A stretch of DNA of 64,000 nt. It comes from DT-110 sp030148525. GTDB lineage: Bacteria > Bacteroidota > Bacteroidia > Chitinophagales > Saprospiraceae. The stretch is from contig OZ245751.1 in the NCBI GenBank assembly GCA_965227445.1, positions 3,286,001 through 3,350,000 on the forward strand, written 5' to 3'. Made by a program: the position numbers and the translations under genes. Below are positions 16,401 through 24,170 of the stretch, piece by piece. Position 1 is the first letter of the stretch. The number at the start of each line of letters is the position of its first letter. A model generated the notes under the pieces. The model had not been told where the DNA came from, made no database searches, and saw only the letters and a program-made list of their open reading frames with translations.

Positions 16401-18353
16401 GGTTACATTGACGATGGCGCCACCGGTGCTATCGTCGTGACAAAACAGATTGCGGCCAACTACATCCAACTCCAGAGCCTCCGTAACTTCGATACGGGCG
16501 GTGGCCGTAGCCGTGCATCCGTTCGCATCAGTAACCGTAACGGAATAGGTCCCGGACTCCAGGTTTTCCAGGTTTTCGGTGGTTTCACCGGTATTCCACT
16601 CGTAGGAATAACCCGGCGTTCCCCCCTCAACGTTTACGTTGATGGTACCCAGGGCCTCACCGCCACAAACAATAGAGGGGGCATCCAGGGTGACCTGTGG
16701 CTGGGGGAAACCTTCAATGGTAACCGAGGAAGAATCCTGATATTCGTTGGCATCGGTAACGGTCACACTGTAATCCCCTACTGGAAGGTTTCCGGTAATG
16801 GTCGTAGTATCTCCGGTGTTCCACTCAATTTGGTAAGGTGCGGTACCCCCGGTGATCGTTACCTGAGCAGTTCCTGAGCTATCACCAACACAAATGTTTT
16901 CGGGGGCACTGATAATGCTAATCAGTGGGTCGGTTTCCAAAATAGTAATGGCTCCTGTCGCCTCACATCCGTCGGCCCGGGTTACGGTTACCGAGTAATC
17001 GCCGGCCGACAATCCGGTAATGGTTGCGGTAGTATCTCCGGTGCTCCAAAGGTACGTAAAGGGCCCCGTCCCGGTAACGATAGTTACGGTTGCCGAACCG
17101 TCCTCCGCTCCGGGAGCTGTGGTTGGCTCGACAGCTATATCGATCTCGAAATCGGGGGACTCGGCAATGGTTGCCACCTCCGAAATGATCTCACACCCCA
17201 CATCATCGGTAACGGTTACCGAATAGCTGCCCGGGGTCAGATCACTGATCATAGGTGTGGTGGCTTCGTTGCTCCAACTGTAGGTATAGGGCTCTACACC
17301 GCCGCTAACATTTGCGATGATCAAACCATCTGCTTCATCGGGGCACGTTTCGTCACGTACATCCAACTCCAGAACCAGGTTAGATTCATTCTCTAACGTC
17401 ATGGAATCTACCAGTGTACAGCCATTGGTGTCGGTAACGGTCAGTATATATGTACCGGCTGCAACGTTGGAAAGGCTCAGGCTGGAGTCACCGGTGTTCC
17501 AGGCATAATCGTAGGGAAAGGTACCGCCGGACACTAACCCGGAGATCGTACCGCTGGTATCCCCCGGACAGGTAGGATGCTCTGGTTCAAAAGTCACCGT
17601 CAGCGGGTTGGGCTCATCCACTGTAGCGGAAGCTACATCCGAACAGCCCGATTCGTCAGTGACGGTTACGGAATAGTTCCCTCCCGAAAGGTCGCTGATG
17701 GAGGAAGTGGTAGCCCCCGTATTCCATTCGTAGGTCAGGTTCCCCACTCCGCCTTCGACAAAGGCCTGGATCGACCCGTCCTCGAAGCCGGGACAACTGA
17801 TATCAGTGACTAATAAATTAATGGTTGGTGGATCCGATTCAATGGTTATACAGGCTACACGGCCACATAAATTAGCATCGGTGACGGTCACGCAGTATTG
17901 ACCGGATTCCTCCACCGCAATCGTCTGAGTGCTATCGCCGGTTGTCCATTTATACGAATAAGGTCCGGTACCGCCGGAAGGGCTTGCGGATATCGGAGTG
18001 GGTGATTGGCACTGATCAGTAAATAATTCGACATTCAACTTTGTGGGTTCCGTTAATGCAACGGAAGCGGACGCTGTATCACCATCGGCATCAGTCACCG
18101 TAACAGTATACGTTCCGGCTAATAATCGATCAATGAATCGAGTGTCGTCGCCCGTACTCCAATCGTAGGTATAGGGGCTGGTTCCACCATTGGGATTGGC
18201 TTGCGCCTCCCCGGTCGGCAATCCGTTGCAAAGTAAATCCACTTTGCTAATAGACACGGATAACTGGGCGTACCCGCTGGTCGTGAGGAAAAACACCAGG
18301 CTAAGTATTCCGGCATAAGTCAGTCTTGCAGGCATGTGTAGTCTTCTACTCAT
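13407..18353 (-). CDS. Giant secreted SprB-repeat protein with SdrD_B-like domains and T9SS type-A sorting domain
   Basis: 1648 residues. Signal peptide (SLVFFLTTSGYAQ), then eleven tandem SprB repeats of about 70-75 residues (to about 850), each with a C-x-G-x-x-x-G start, GGxxPYxYxWxTG and AGxYxVTVTDxxGC. Two SdrD_B-like collagen-binding-type domains follow (LGDYVWLDEDRDGFQD and LGDFVWFDENENGLQD), then a PKD-like region. The C-terminus is a type-A sorting domain (VYPNPVQQSLNIEF, ending AGLYFVRIKM ... VMKVWKTE). It is a cell-surface adhesin exported by the T9SS; SprB itself is the gliding adhesin of Flavobacterium, but SprB repeats also occur in other surface proteins, so a gliding role is only possible. 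It has its own terminator and a long leader region. Confidence 0.93.
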   Translation of the reverse strand: MSRRLHMPARLTYAGILSLVFFLTTSGYAQLSVSISKVDLLCNGLPTGEAQANPNGGTSPYTYDWSTGDDTRFIDRLLAGTYTVTVTDADGDTASASVALTEPTKLNVELFTDQCQSPTPISASPSGGTGPYSYKWTTGDSTQTIAVEESGQYCVTVTDANLCGRVACITIESDPPTINLLVTDISCPGFEDGSIQAFVEGGVGNLTYEWNTGATTSSISDLSGGNYSVTVTDESGCSDVASATVDEPNPLTVTFEPEHPTCPGDTSGTISGLVSGGTFPYDYAWNTGDSSLSLSNVAAGTYILTVTDTNGCTLVDSMTLENESNLVLELDVRDETCPDEADGLIIANVSGGVEPYTYSWSNEATTPMISDLTPGSYSVTVTDDVGCEIISEVATIAESPDFEIDIAVEPTTAPGAEDGSATVTIVTGTGPFTYLWSTGDTTATITGLSAGDYSVTVTRADGCEATGAITILETDPLISIISAPENICVGDSSGTAQVTITGGTAPYQIEWNTGDTTTITGNLPVGDYSVTVTDANEYQDSSSVTIEGFPQPQVTLDAPSIVCGGEALGTINVNVEGGTPGYSYEWNTGETTENLENLESGTYSVTVTDANGCTATATARIEVTEALELDVVGRNLFCHDDSTGGAIVNVTGGVEPLSFLWNTGDTTAELSGLAAGTYYVTVTDSVMCTATDSVVISEPPAILIEAEVEDVLCGEDSTGSITVSVNGGFPPYTYDWSTGATDESLDSLNEGIYTVTVTDATGCTAVDSFVVANPGNPFCAVMVTKVVSSPLATDGEAMVSITGGEGPYMIEWSNGQMGPVADSLGSGDYSVTVTDANGCTTNCSIAITPTSALLGDYVWLDEDRDGFQDAEEEGIPGIEVILTPLGECDSIPMDTTYTDENGLYQFVVEPCIYKLTFVVPGDLSITLPMSTQNRELDSDIDRAMAMTDTITIEQGETDLTWDAGVFPEPLGDFGECICLDNATNDVNGQFENTFLVHDALTGDDWVVLEVQNLFTADSPAPPAAPVPVAVGDTLEEYDFGQYKLDVRSVDGQPYSITVSNGLDTITAGGVCSYPEIGIANIPGDTLDLCLTGGDFTLDIIPSIPGDIEILLDGVPVSETIDPRELGEGVYQLEINLYPTDESECLAMTLRTIRVITEGCPAKLGDFVWFDENENGLQDPGEPGVGGIPVILQAPDGTPLDTAVTDATGMYMFMVEAGDYKLTFNTGSNYDLTDPNAGDDTRDSDVDPATNMTPVISLEDGEINLTIDAGLFTPCINVTDPGEIGFDQMLCAPGNDPEPLVSIRPATGGEGELEYVWMYSEVTPEFNMSLYQPIPNSNSETYDPGPLYKTTYFARCARRVGCPNFLEPEVVKVVVKDEASANIIGPSVVCYEDEVTYRVEGSTAEPDEIKWELPLGVTANSTTGEEITLSFATYGQYTIKVHVTENGCTATGLKRIVSTTNPTYCKGFDLAIEADAQSEDREVMVKWDLIEDGQEYTFDVQHSPDGENFQTIARVESPSHTESGIRYYEYMDDSPKIGRNYYRVMIANRDGNEEYSEVVELRLGRADRKVLVYPNPVQQSLNIEFMEEMPTNMEIELINANGKIMRSFLVDGNTVTESLNMSDLPAGLYFVRIKMSRDVTEVMKVWKTE

Positions 18354-18835
18354 TGGTTGTTAATTTGTTAGCATTTAAGAACCTAGGTGCAAACGACATG
18401 CCAAGTAGCTGACAGGCCTCACACCTACGGCTAGAACCCATCAAAACAAATTTGATGGCACGTAGTACGAGTACGGGTACGTAAGCTTTGGAAAACGAAT
18501 CCCGCCAATACCGCAAAAAAGATGCTATAGATGGCTAGAACTCCGTTTAACCGAACGAGTTAGATGTGAAGGGAAAAAAGGGATGAGCATTATCGTCGAG
18601 TACCGAGCTATAGTGAGCTTCGTTACCTACAAAAGAACAAAAAAATAGCAATAAAAACAAGACTCTCCCATTTTTTAAGATCTCGGCGTGATTCACTTTT
18701 GGGGCCGAAAAGCCGCTTGTTTCCTTTACTTCGTAACTATTGTGGCCTTCCTGGCCAAGAAAAGTACCAAAAATCAATTCAAAAAAAGTCATATACATCC
18801 AAACTCCTATGTACAGACCAGAGAGTCCGGGAAAG

Positions 18836-19260
18836 ACAAAAAAAAGTCGTACCGCGAAAATGCGGCACGACCAACTACTAACAAATTATAATCCCATGAA
18901 TATACTTCTTAAGGTCTTGTACTATTAAGTACACCTTTTTGGTCAAAATCGTTCAACGGAAAAACACTTTTTTAGTGCGCTTTAGTATGTAAACTATCTA
19001 AAATTACGAAGGATTACCCAAAAAAGAAAGTCGCTCCGATATTCGGTAGCGACTTTCTGGCTAATGATAATCCCATAAACTATATCTATCAAAAGTCCTG
19101 GTTTGCTAATCCAACCAGTTCTTTAACCTAATCTCAAGTCATTGTCGGAGAAAGTTTGGAATAGTAAGTCAGGCTCCCATTCCTGACTTACTATTTTACA
19201 AACTGTAAATCCCATGAACATATCCTTAATGGAATCCGGTTCTTTAACCGGCGAGTTGTT
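18836..19260 (-). ncRNA. Three tandem, homologous hairpin/terminator units (candidate small RNAs or a triple leader)
   Basis: The 18354-19460 gap has no credible gene. On the minus strand it holds three related units: about 19255-19155, 19136-19020 and 18945-18838. Each has an upstream hairpin (CCGGTTaaagAACCGG in the first; GGTTAAAGAACTGG recurs in the second), then a conserved core ending TTCATGGGATT (TTTATGGGATTA in the second), then a strong hairpin of different sequence: ATAGTAAGTCAGG/CCTGACTTACTAT; GAAAGTCGCT/AGCGACTTTC; GTCGTgCCGC/GCGGtACGAC. The last two run into T-rich tracts (TTTCTTTTTT and T8). Structure is kept while the stem sequence changes, as expected for RNA. The core TATGTTCA/TATAGTTTA/TATATTCA also resembles a -7 box. 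Confidence 0.5.
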
Positions 19261-19392
19261 CGTTTGACATTACAAACATCATCATTACTACTTGCTCTTT
19301 CAAAAACAAAATCCAGCCTTTGTGAAAAAATTACCTCTAAACTAAACACTTAAACCCTATAAAAAAGGGCTTGCAGTTTGTTCGATTGTGAA

Positions 19393-19440
19393 AAAAAACA
19401 AAGCAATACCCTGAAAATTAGTTTTCAACAGGGCGCTTTT
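19393..19440 (-). terminator. Terminator after the first MauG-like gene
   Basis: Hairpin CCCTG ... AAAA/TTTT ... CAGGG (about 19408-19434). On the minus strand it is followed by TATTGCTTTG and T8. Confidence 0.65.
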
Positions 19441-19460
19441 TACGAGGATAAAACAGTGTA

Positions 19461-20594
19461 TCACCTTTCAAAGGGGTTCGAAAAGGCCTCTTTTTGGGTA
19501 AAAGTGGTATCGGTAAGCATATTAAGGAAGGCGATGAGATCGGCTTTATCTCGCTCGGTAAGCGTAAATGGACGGATATTCGGGTCTTCATTGGCCACTC
19601 CGTGCCCTCCCTTGCTATAGTGATTCAGTACCTCTTCGAGGGTTTGGAACCGACCGTCGTGCATATACGGGGCCGTCAGGGCAATGTTGCGCAGCGAAGG
19701 GACCCTGAATTTACCATTGTCGTAAACATTGTTATTTACACCTCCGCGACCAAGGTCATCAAAGTCAGTTAGTGCTCCCACCGAATCCAATCCGTTATTT
19801 TTAAACCCGTGATCCGTGAAGTGGGGATTGAAGTGACAGTGCGAACACCCCGGGTGCTCTAAGCTCTGGTTGTCTTCAATAAAGAATAACTCGATACCCC
19901 GTTGCTCGGAATCGGTCGGAAAGCCTTTTCGCTCCCAAATTATCTGGTCGTAGCGCGATTCGTAACTGATCAAGGTGCGCTCGAACTGAGAGAGGGCTTT
20001 TACCACCAGATCCCGGGTCAGTTGACCCGTATGGTCAATGCCGAAGGCCGCCCGAAAGCGCTGCGGGTATTCGGGGTGTTGCCGCAAATCCTGCTCTACC
20101 GCCTCCCAGGAATTATCCATCTCCAGATGATCTTCGATGGGAACCAGGGCTTGCTCCTCCAGGGTCTTGGAGCGTCCATCCCAAAAGAATCCGCGGGCAT
20201 TATATCCCAGGTTGACCAAAGACATAGCATTGCGGGTACCTTCCAGACCACGGATGCCCTCGCTAAAAACCCGACCGTCGGTAAATGCCAGTGATTGCAG
20301 GTGGCAGCTAGCGCAACTTTGGGTGCTATCCGCAGAAAGAATGGGATCGTAGAACAGTTGCCGACCCAAAGCAATTCCGGCTTCCGTGGGCCTGTTATCC
20401 TCCGGGATTATCGGATCGGGCATCCACTCGGGCAGGTCAAACACATAATCAACCGGATTGTACGGTCCATCGATCACGCCCGAATCGTCCGGACAGTTGG
20501 TACAGTCAGGTGCAGGAGATTCAGGCTTATCACAAGACCAGACTGTGCCGAGAATTACCAGAAATAAACCTGAAATATATGGATACATGCGCAT
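19461..20594 (-). CDS. MauG-like di-heme cytochrome c peroxidase-family lipoprotein
   Basis: 377 residues. Signal ends VWSC (lipobox), so it is probably lipid-anchored in the periplasm or outer membrane. Two c-type heme sites: CASCH (Cys94, Cys97, His98) and CSHCH (Cys250, Cys253, His254). Family motifs LGRQLFYDPILS, RNAMSLVNLGYN, FFWDGR and RVPSLRNIALTAPYMHDGRF are present. Family members either reduce peroxide or, as in MauG and MbnH, oxidise residues on a partner protein. The two MbnP-like genes upstream favour the MbnH type. It is last in a four-gene run (22431 to 19461 with gaps of 4 and 15 bases) and is followed by a terminator. Alternative start: ATG at 20588. Confidence 0.9.
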   Translation of the reverse strand: MRMYPYISGLFLVILGTVWSCDKPESPAPDCTNCPDDSGVIDGPYNPVDYVFDLPEWMPDPIIPEDNRPTEAGIALGRQLFYDPILSADSTQSCASCHLQSLAFTDGRVFSEGIRGLEGTRNAMSLVNLGYNARGFFWDGRSKTLEEQALVPIEDHLEMDNSWEAVEQDLRQHPEYPQRFRAAFGIDHTGQLTRDLVVKALSQFERTLISYESRYDQIIWERKGFPTDSEQRGIELFFIEDNQSLEHPGCSHCHFNPHFTDHGFKNNGLDSVGALTDFDDLGRGGVNNNVYDNGKFRVPSLRNIALTAPYMHDGRFQTLEEVLNHYSKGGHGVANEDPNIRPFTLTERDKADLIAFLNMLTDTTFTQKEAFSNPFER

Positions 20595-20609
20595 GTGCTG
20601 TCAATTACT

Positions 20610-21641
20610 TTAATTGGGGTTTTGTAAATCGGATCGACGAATAAACGTACTGTCCGTAAGTGTTTGCAAAAATGCCACCAGGTCGGCTTTATCTTGCTCA
20701 TCCAGCCGCAACGGCCGCACATTAGGGCTTACCGTTAAGCCCGGATGCCCACCCGATATGTAGTGGACGAGCACTTCCTCAAGAGTTCCGAAACGACCAT
20801 CGTGCATATAAGGAGCAGTCAGCGCTACGTTGCGCAACGTCGGCACCTTAAATTTACCCTTGTCGTATGGGTTACCTGTAACATCCGATCGACCAGCATC
20901 GTTGAATACCGTGCCCGCCAATCCGTTATTTTGGAATTGTGGATTCGCAAATAAGGGATCTGCGTGACAGTGGGAACATTCAGCATGGGGCACATCCATT
21001 GACGCATCAAAAAACATCGCCCACCCCCGTAATTCAGATACCGAAAAATTGATCTTTCCCGCCACCATTTGATCGTAGCGGCTGTTCGTACTGACCATTT
21101 CCCGTTCAAAATGTGCCAGCACCTTTTGAAGACGAATGGAATCGACCCCTTCCGTCCCGAACGACCGGATAAATTGTCCGGAATAACCGGCATGGCGATC
21201 CAATCGTTCAACGGCCTCAGCAACTGGAAGGTCCATCTCCAGGGAATCCCGCAAAGGGTGTAAAGATTGCTCTTCCAGGGTAGCTACCCGGCCGTCCCAA
21301 AAAAAACCGTGATAATGAAAGCCAACGTTTGCCAGCGAGGGGGCGGAGCGCTTTCCGCGAAGCCCGTTTACGCCGACCGAACGGGCCAGACCATCGGTAA
21401 ATGCCAATTCAGGTTGGTGGCAGGTGGCGCAGGCGACCGTACTGTCTTTCGACAAAATGGGATCGTAAAATAGCGCCCTGCCCAGGGAAAAAGCTGCTAC
21501 GGAATCAATAATGCCACTGGTAGTTGTTCTGGTGGGCCAGTATTCCGGAATGGCAGAGACGGGAACGGAAAGGGCGGTTGGCGACATCCCCAAAATGCCC
21601 CAGTACAGCAAAGACCAGAACCACCATCCTCCAGTAATCAT
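20610..21641 (-). CDS. Second MauG-like di-heme cytochrome c peroxidase-family protein
   Basis: 343 residues, clearly a paralogue of the downstream gene (LGRALFYDPILSKDST, FFWDGRVATLEEQ, KVPTLRNVALTAPYMHDGRF). Hemes at CATCH (Cys71, Cys74, His75) and CSHCH (Cys222, Cys225, His226). The N-terminus (residues 1-28, WWFWSLLYWGILGMSPTALS) is a secretion signal without a lipobox, so this one is probably soluble or membrane-tethered in the periplasm. It starts 4 bases after the MbnP-like stop, which implies cotranscription and matched amounts. Pairing of a MauG homologue with MbnP is the known MbnH/MbnP arrangement. Confidence 0.9.
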   Translation of the reverse strand: MITGGWWFWSLLYWGILGMSPTALSVPVSAIPEYWPTRTTTSGIIDSVAAFSLGRALFYDPILSKDSTVACATCHQPELAFTDGLARSVGVNGLRGKRSAPSLANVGFHYHGFFWDGRVATLEEQSLHPLRDSLEMDLPVAEAVERLDRHAGYSGQFIRSFGTEGVDSIRLQKVLAHFEREMVSTNSRYDQMVAGKINFSVSELRGWAMFFDASMDVPHAECSHCHADPLFANPQFQNNGLAGTVFNDAGRSDVTGNPYDKGKFKVPTLRNVALTAPYMHDGRFGTLEEVLVHYISGGHPGLTVSPNVRPLRLDEQDKADLVAFLQTLTDSTFIRRSDLQNPN

Positions 21642-21645
21642 CTGC

Positions 21646-22431
21646 TTAATTTACTGTCATGGAAACCGCTTTAACCAGATTATCCATCATGAAACCAACC
21701 AGGTCCAGGTCGTTGGTATGATCCTGGGTAACTTGCCGGAAATCGACGAAGTTACCCTCCCCATCGGAGAGCATACGCTCTGCGTCAACTCGAAAATCAA
21801 TTTGCTGATTGGATGGACCAACCACCAGGGTTTCATTCAGTACCACCGGACGGTAAAAATCATTCTCGCCCAGGTGGAAAGTGAGTTTTTCTTCAAAGGT
21901 GCCATCCCCGTCTAAATCGGCATTGCCTTCTACCTTGGCAAATACATAGCCGCGTGCCCATGACCAATAGTGATCATCGAGAGGGTGCGGGGGGGTATAA
22001 TCACCAGGCTGAGTGGCATTGTACTTTGGAGCAACTCCGATGCCCATAACCAGACCATCGTACGTTCCGGCGGGCACATCACTCAAAGTGATGGAAACAC
22101 CCTTTGCAGCATCCTCCGCGGTGATAATATCTTTAAAACTCACCAGTGCAATATCACTGATAAAGGTGGTGTCGGTCTGCCCATTTTTCGAGGTGAGTAA
22201 ACCTATATCCGACAGGTAAAACTGAAAAAGCTGAAAGCGAAGGTCAACGCCACCCGGGTAATCATAGGTGCCCTCGAACATCCGCAGAGGCTGATCGCCA
22301 AAAACGCCCTGGAATTGCAGGGTGAAATCAACTGTTTCGGTAGTATCAGTGCCCTCACCGGGATCATCGGTACTGCAACCCATTGCCATCCATGCGACCA
22401 GGGCTAGTAAGATTGTCCAAGACGTTTTCAT
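21646..22431 (-). CDS. MbnP-family lipoprotein, putative copper-binding partner of a MauG-like enzyme
   Basis: 261 residues with a lipoprotein signal (WMAMGC). The body has the MbnP-like pattern: FTLQFQGVFGDQPL, LRFQLFQFYLSDIGLL, SITLSDVPAGTYDGLVMGIG, then HPLDDHYWSWARGYVFAKVEG. His149, His154, Trp156 and Trp158 form the H ... WxW signature. In characterised MbnP proteins a Trp is oxidised to kynurenine by the adjacent MbnH di-heme enzyme, creating a copper site. The two di-heme genes immediately downstream fit this. Family placement rests on motif recall; whether copper is the ligand here is inferred. Confidence 0.82.
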   Translation of the reverse strand: MKTSWTILLALVAWMAMGCSTDDPGEGTDTTETVDFTLQFQGVFGDQPLRMFEGTYDYPGGVDLRFQLFQFYLSDIGLLTSKNGQTDTTFISDIALVSFKDIITAEDAAKGVSITLSDVPAGTYDGLVMGIGVAPKYNATQPGDYTPPHPLDDHYWSWARGYVFAKVEGNADLDGDGTFEEKLTFHLGENDFYRPVVLNETLVVGPSNQQIDFRVDAERMLSDGEGNFVDFRQVTQDHTNDLDLVGFMMDNLVKAVSMTVN

Positions 22432-22475
22432 ATGGTTCTGTTTTTTGCGAAAGCGTAACCAATAATGTAACGCAC

Positions 22476-23333
22476 TTAATTCAGAGAACTTGTGATACTG
22501 ATCACCGAAAAGGAGCTTGGCTGATTTCCGACAATCAGGCCGGCTATTTCTGCATCAGATTGACTGTCCCAGTCAACACCGGAAAACCAAGCCCGGTAGT
22601 TAACTGCCAGCGAAATGCTGGTATTAAATCCCCTGTCTAACGTAAACACAATGGGTAAGGAAACCGTTTGGACAGACTGCGTTTCTGTCGTCTTAATGAC
22701 TCTTGGCAGGGTGTCTATGGGGTTGGTGAACACGGCAATTCTGCTAAAGGTATAGCCATCAGCATCACTATGCATCGCCGGAGTTTGCGCTGCCAATGGA
22801 TGGTTGTCGGGGAAAGCATTCGGAATAGCCCGCAGCGCCGGCTCGGTTACCCCCACTTCAAACCGAAGTTCGGTGAAGTTGCCCTCGTAGCGGTACGAGC
22901 CGGGCACATACGTCCTGAACGAACCGGCTTCGGCCAATACGACATTATCCGGAATAGTAACCGTTGAGGTATCGGTGCCGGAGCCAATGGTCACGTCTAA
23001 TTCGTCGTCCAGCATTACCTCCCTACCATCAGCACGGACCAATCGGATATTGGTCAGGTAATACTGCACGCTGGGAAATTGCAGGGAATATCCATTGAGG
23101 AAGAAAAGCGTGGTATCATTACCAAAGGCCAGGGTGGTATCTTCGCGAACCCAACGGTGGCGCAGGCTTACCCGTAGTTCCGGATATTCACAACAATCTC
23201 CGCAGGGGTCCTCCGCATCCACCTGGTAATTGGTAGCCTGAACGTCCAGACACCCCGGATCTTCCTCGCACCCGAATAGTGATCCGAGTCCGAAAAAGAG
23301 TATCCATCCCCAAAGAACGCGTGTTTTAATCAT
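22476..23333 (-). CDS. MbnP-like lipoprotein lacking the WxW motif
   Basis: 285 residues. Lipobox SLFGC, then a Cys-rich linker (CLDVQATNYQVDAEDPCGDCC) of the sort found on Bacteroidota surface proteins, then an MbnP-like body (LQFPSVQYYLTNIRLV, YEGNFTELRFEVGV, HPLAAQTPAMHSDADGYTFSRI). The two histidines (178, 188) align with those of the downstream paralogue, but the WxW position reads DAD. It therefore cannot undergo the same Trp modification at that place. It is the first gene of the MbnP/MauG run, 44 bases ahead of the next. Function unknown; it may bind metal differently or act as a partner. Confidence 0.75.
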   Translation of the reverse strand: MIKTRVLWGWILFFGLGSLFGCEEDPGCLDVQATNYQVDAEDPCGDCCEYPELRVSLRHRWVREDTTLAFGNDTTLFFLNGYSLQFPSVQYYLTNIRLVRADGREVMLDDELDVTIGSGTDTSTVTIPDNVVLAEAGSFRTYVPGSYRYEGNFTELRFEVGVTEPALRAIPNAFPDNHPLAAQTPAMHSDADGYTFSRIAVFTNPIDTLPRVIKTTETQSVQTVSLPIVFTLDRGFNTSISLAVNYRAWFSGVDWDSQSDAEIAGLIVGNQPSSFSVISITSSLN

Positions 23334-23334
23334 A

Positions 23335-24150
23335 CTATGCTTGCTGTTCGTATTCCTTGACCAGGCGCTTGACGATCTGCTTTACCTGGCTGGAAAACTC
23401 CTTATTCAGGATCCAGTTGTAATACTGCTTGTCCTTGGCCAGGGTAGCAGCGACCGGCTTACCGATGTGCTTGCCAAAGTTGAATACCACTACGCCATCC
23501 GGATTGCGTTTCATGCGCTGAGTGGCATCCACAAATCGATTGTCATTTGTAAAACGATGAATGGCATCCATATCGTTTTGAATGGGTGCACTGGTAATTT
23601 CTCCGTCACCGTCCTCGTAATCCACACCGTCGTATTTCTTCAATTGCCCTTTGAAAACGTCGACTGTGGCTCGTACGTCAGCAAGTGCATCGTGGGCACC
23701 TTCCAACTCTTTTCCACAATAAAAACGCAGGGCGGCCTTGAGTGTTCTGGGCTCCATTTTGTAAAAAATGCGTTGCATGTCAAGGGTCCGACGGGAATCG
23801 ATATCAAATTCAAATCCGGCCCGGTCAAATTCTTCCATCAGCAGCGGAATATCAAATCGGTTGCTATTGTACCCGGCCAGGTCGGCCTTCCCTATGAAGT
23901 CGAATATTTCCTGAGCTACCTGGGTAAAGGTGGGCTTATTGGCTACATCTTTAGGCGTAATACCATGAACGCTCATAGCTTCGGCAGAAATAGGTATGCC
24001 CGGATTGATCAACATATCTAACTCCCGGGGCTCTCCGCCTTTAGCAGAGTATTTTATCATGGCGATTTGCACAATCCGGTCACGTACTACGTTCAGACCA
24101 GTTGCTTCCAAATCAAGAAAAACAAGGTCTCGTTCGAGGTTAAAGTCCAT
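23335..24150 (-). CDS. DnaQ-like DEDDh 3'-5' exonuclease with ExoX-like C-terminal domain
   Basis: 271 residues. Exonuclease motifs: FLDLEATGL (Asp13, Glu15), GYNSNRFDIPLL and HDALADV, giving the DEDDh set. Residues about 185-265 (VVFNFGKHIGKPVAATLAKDKQ and following WILNKEFS) match the small domain found at the C-terminus of exodeoxyribonuclease X-like proteins. It probably trims 3' ends of DNA in repair, or could be a proofreading-type exonuclease. It starts 20 bases after the ApbE stop and ends one base before the MbnP-like gene, so these genes may share a transcript without sharing a function. Confidence 0.88.
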   Translation of the reverse strand: MDFNLERDLVFLDLEATGLNVVRDRIVQIAMIKYSAKGGEPRELDMLINPGIPISAEAMSVHGITPKDVANKPTFTQVAQEIFDFIGKADLAGYNSNRFDIPLLMEEFDRAGFEFDIDSRRTLDMQRIFYKMEPRTLKAALRFYCGKELEGAHDALADVRATVDVFKGQLKKYDGVDYEDGDGEITSAPIQNDMDAIHRFTNDNRFVDATQRMKRNPDGVVVFNFGKHIGKPVAATLAKDKQYYNWILNKEFSSQVKQIVKRLVKEYEQQA

Positions 24151-24170
24151 AAGAGGGAATATCTTGTAAA

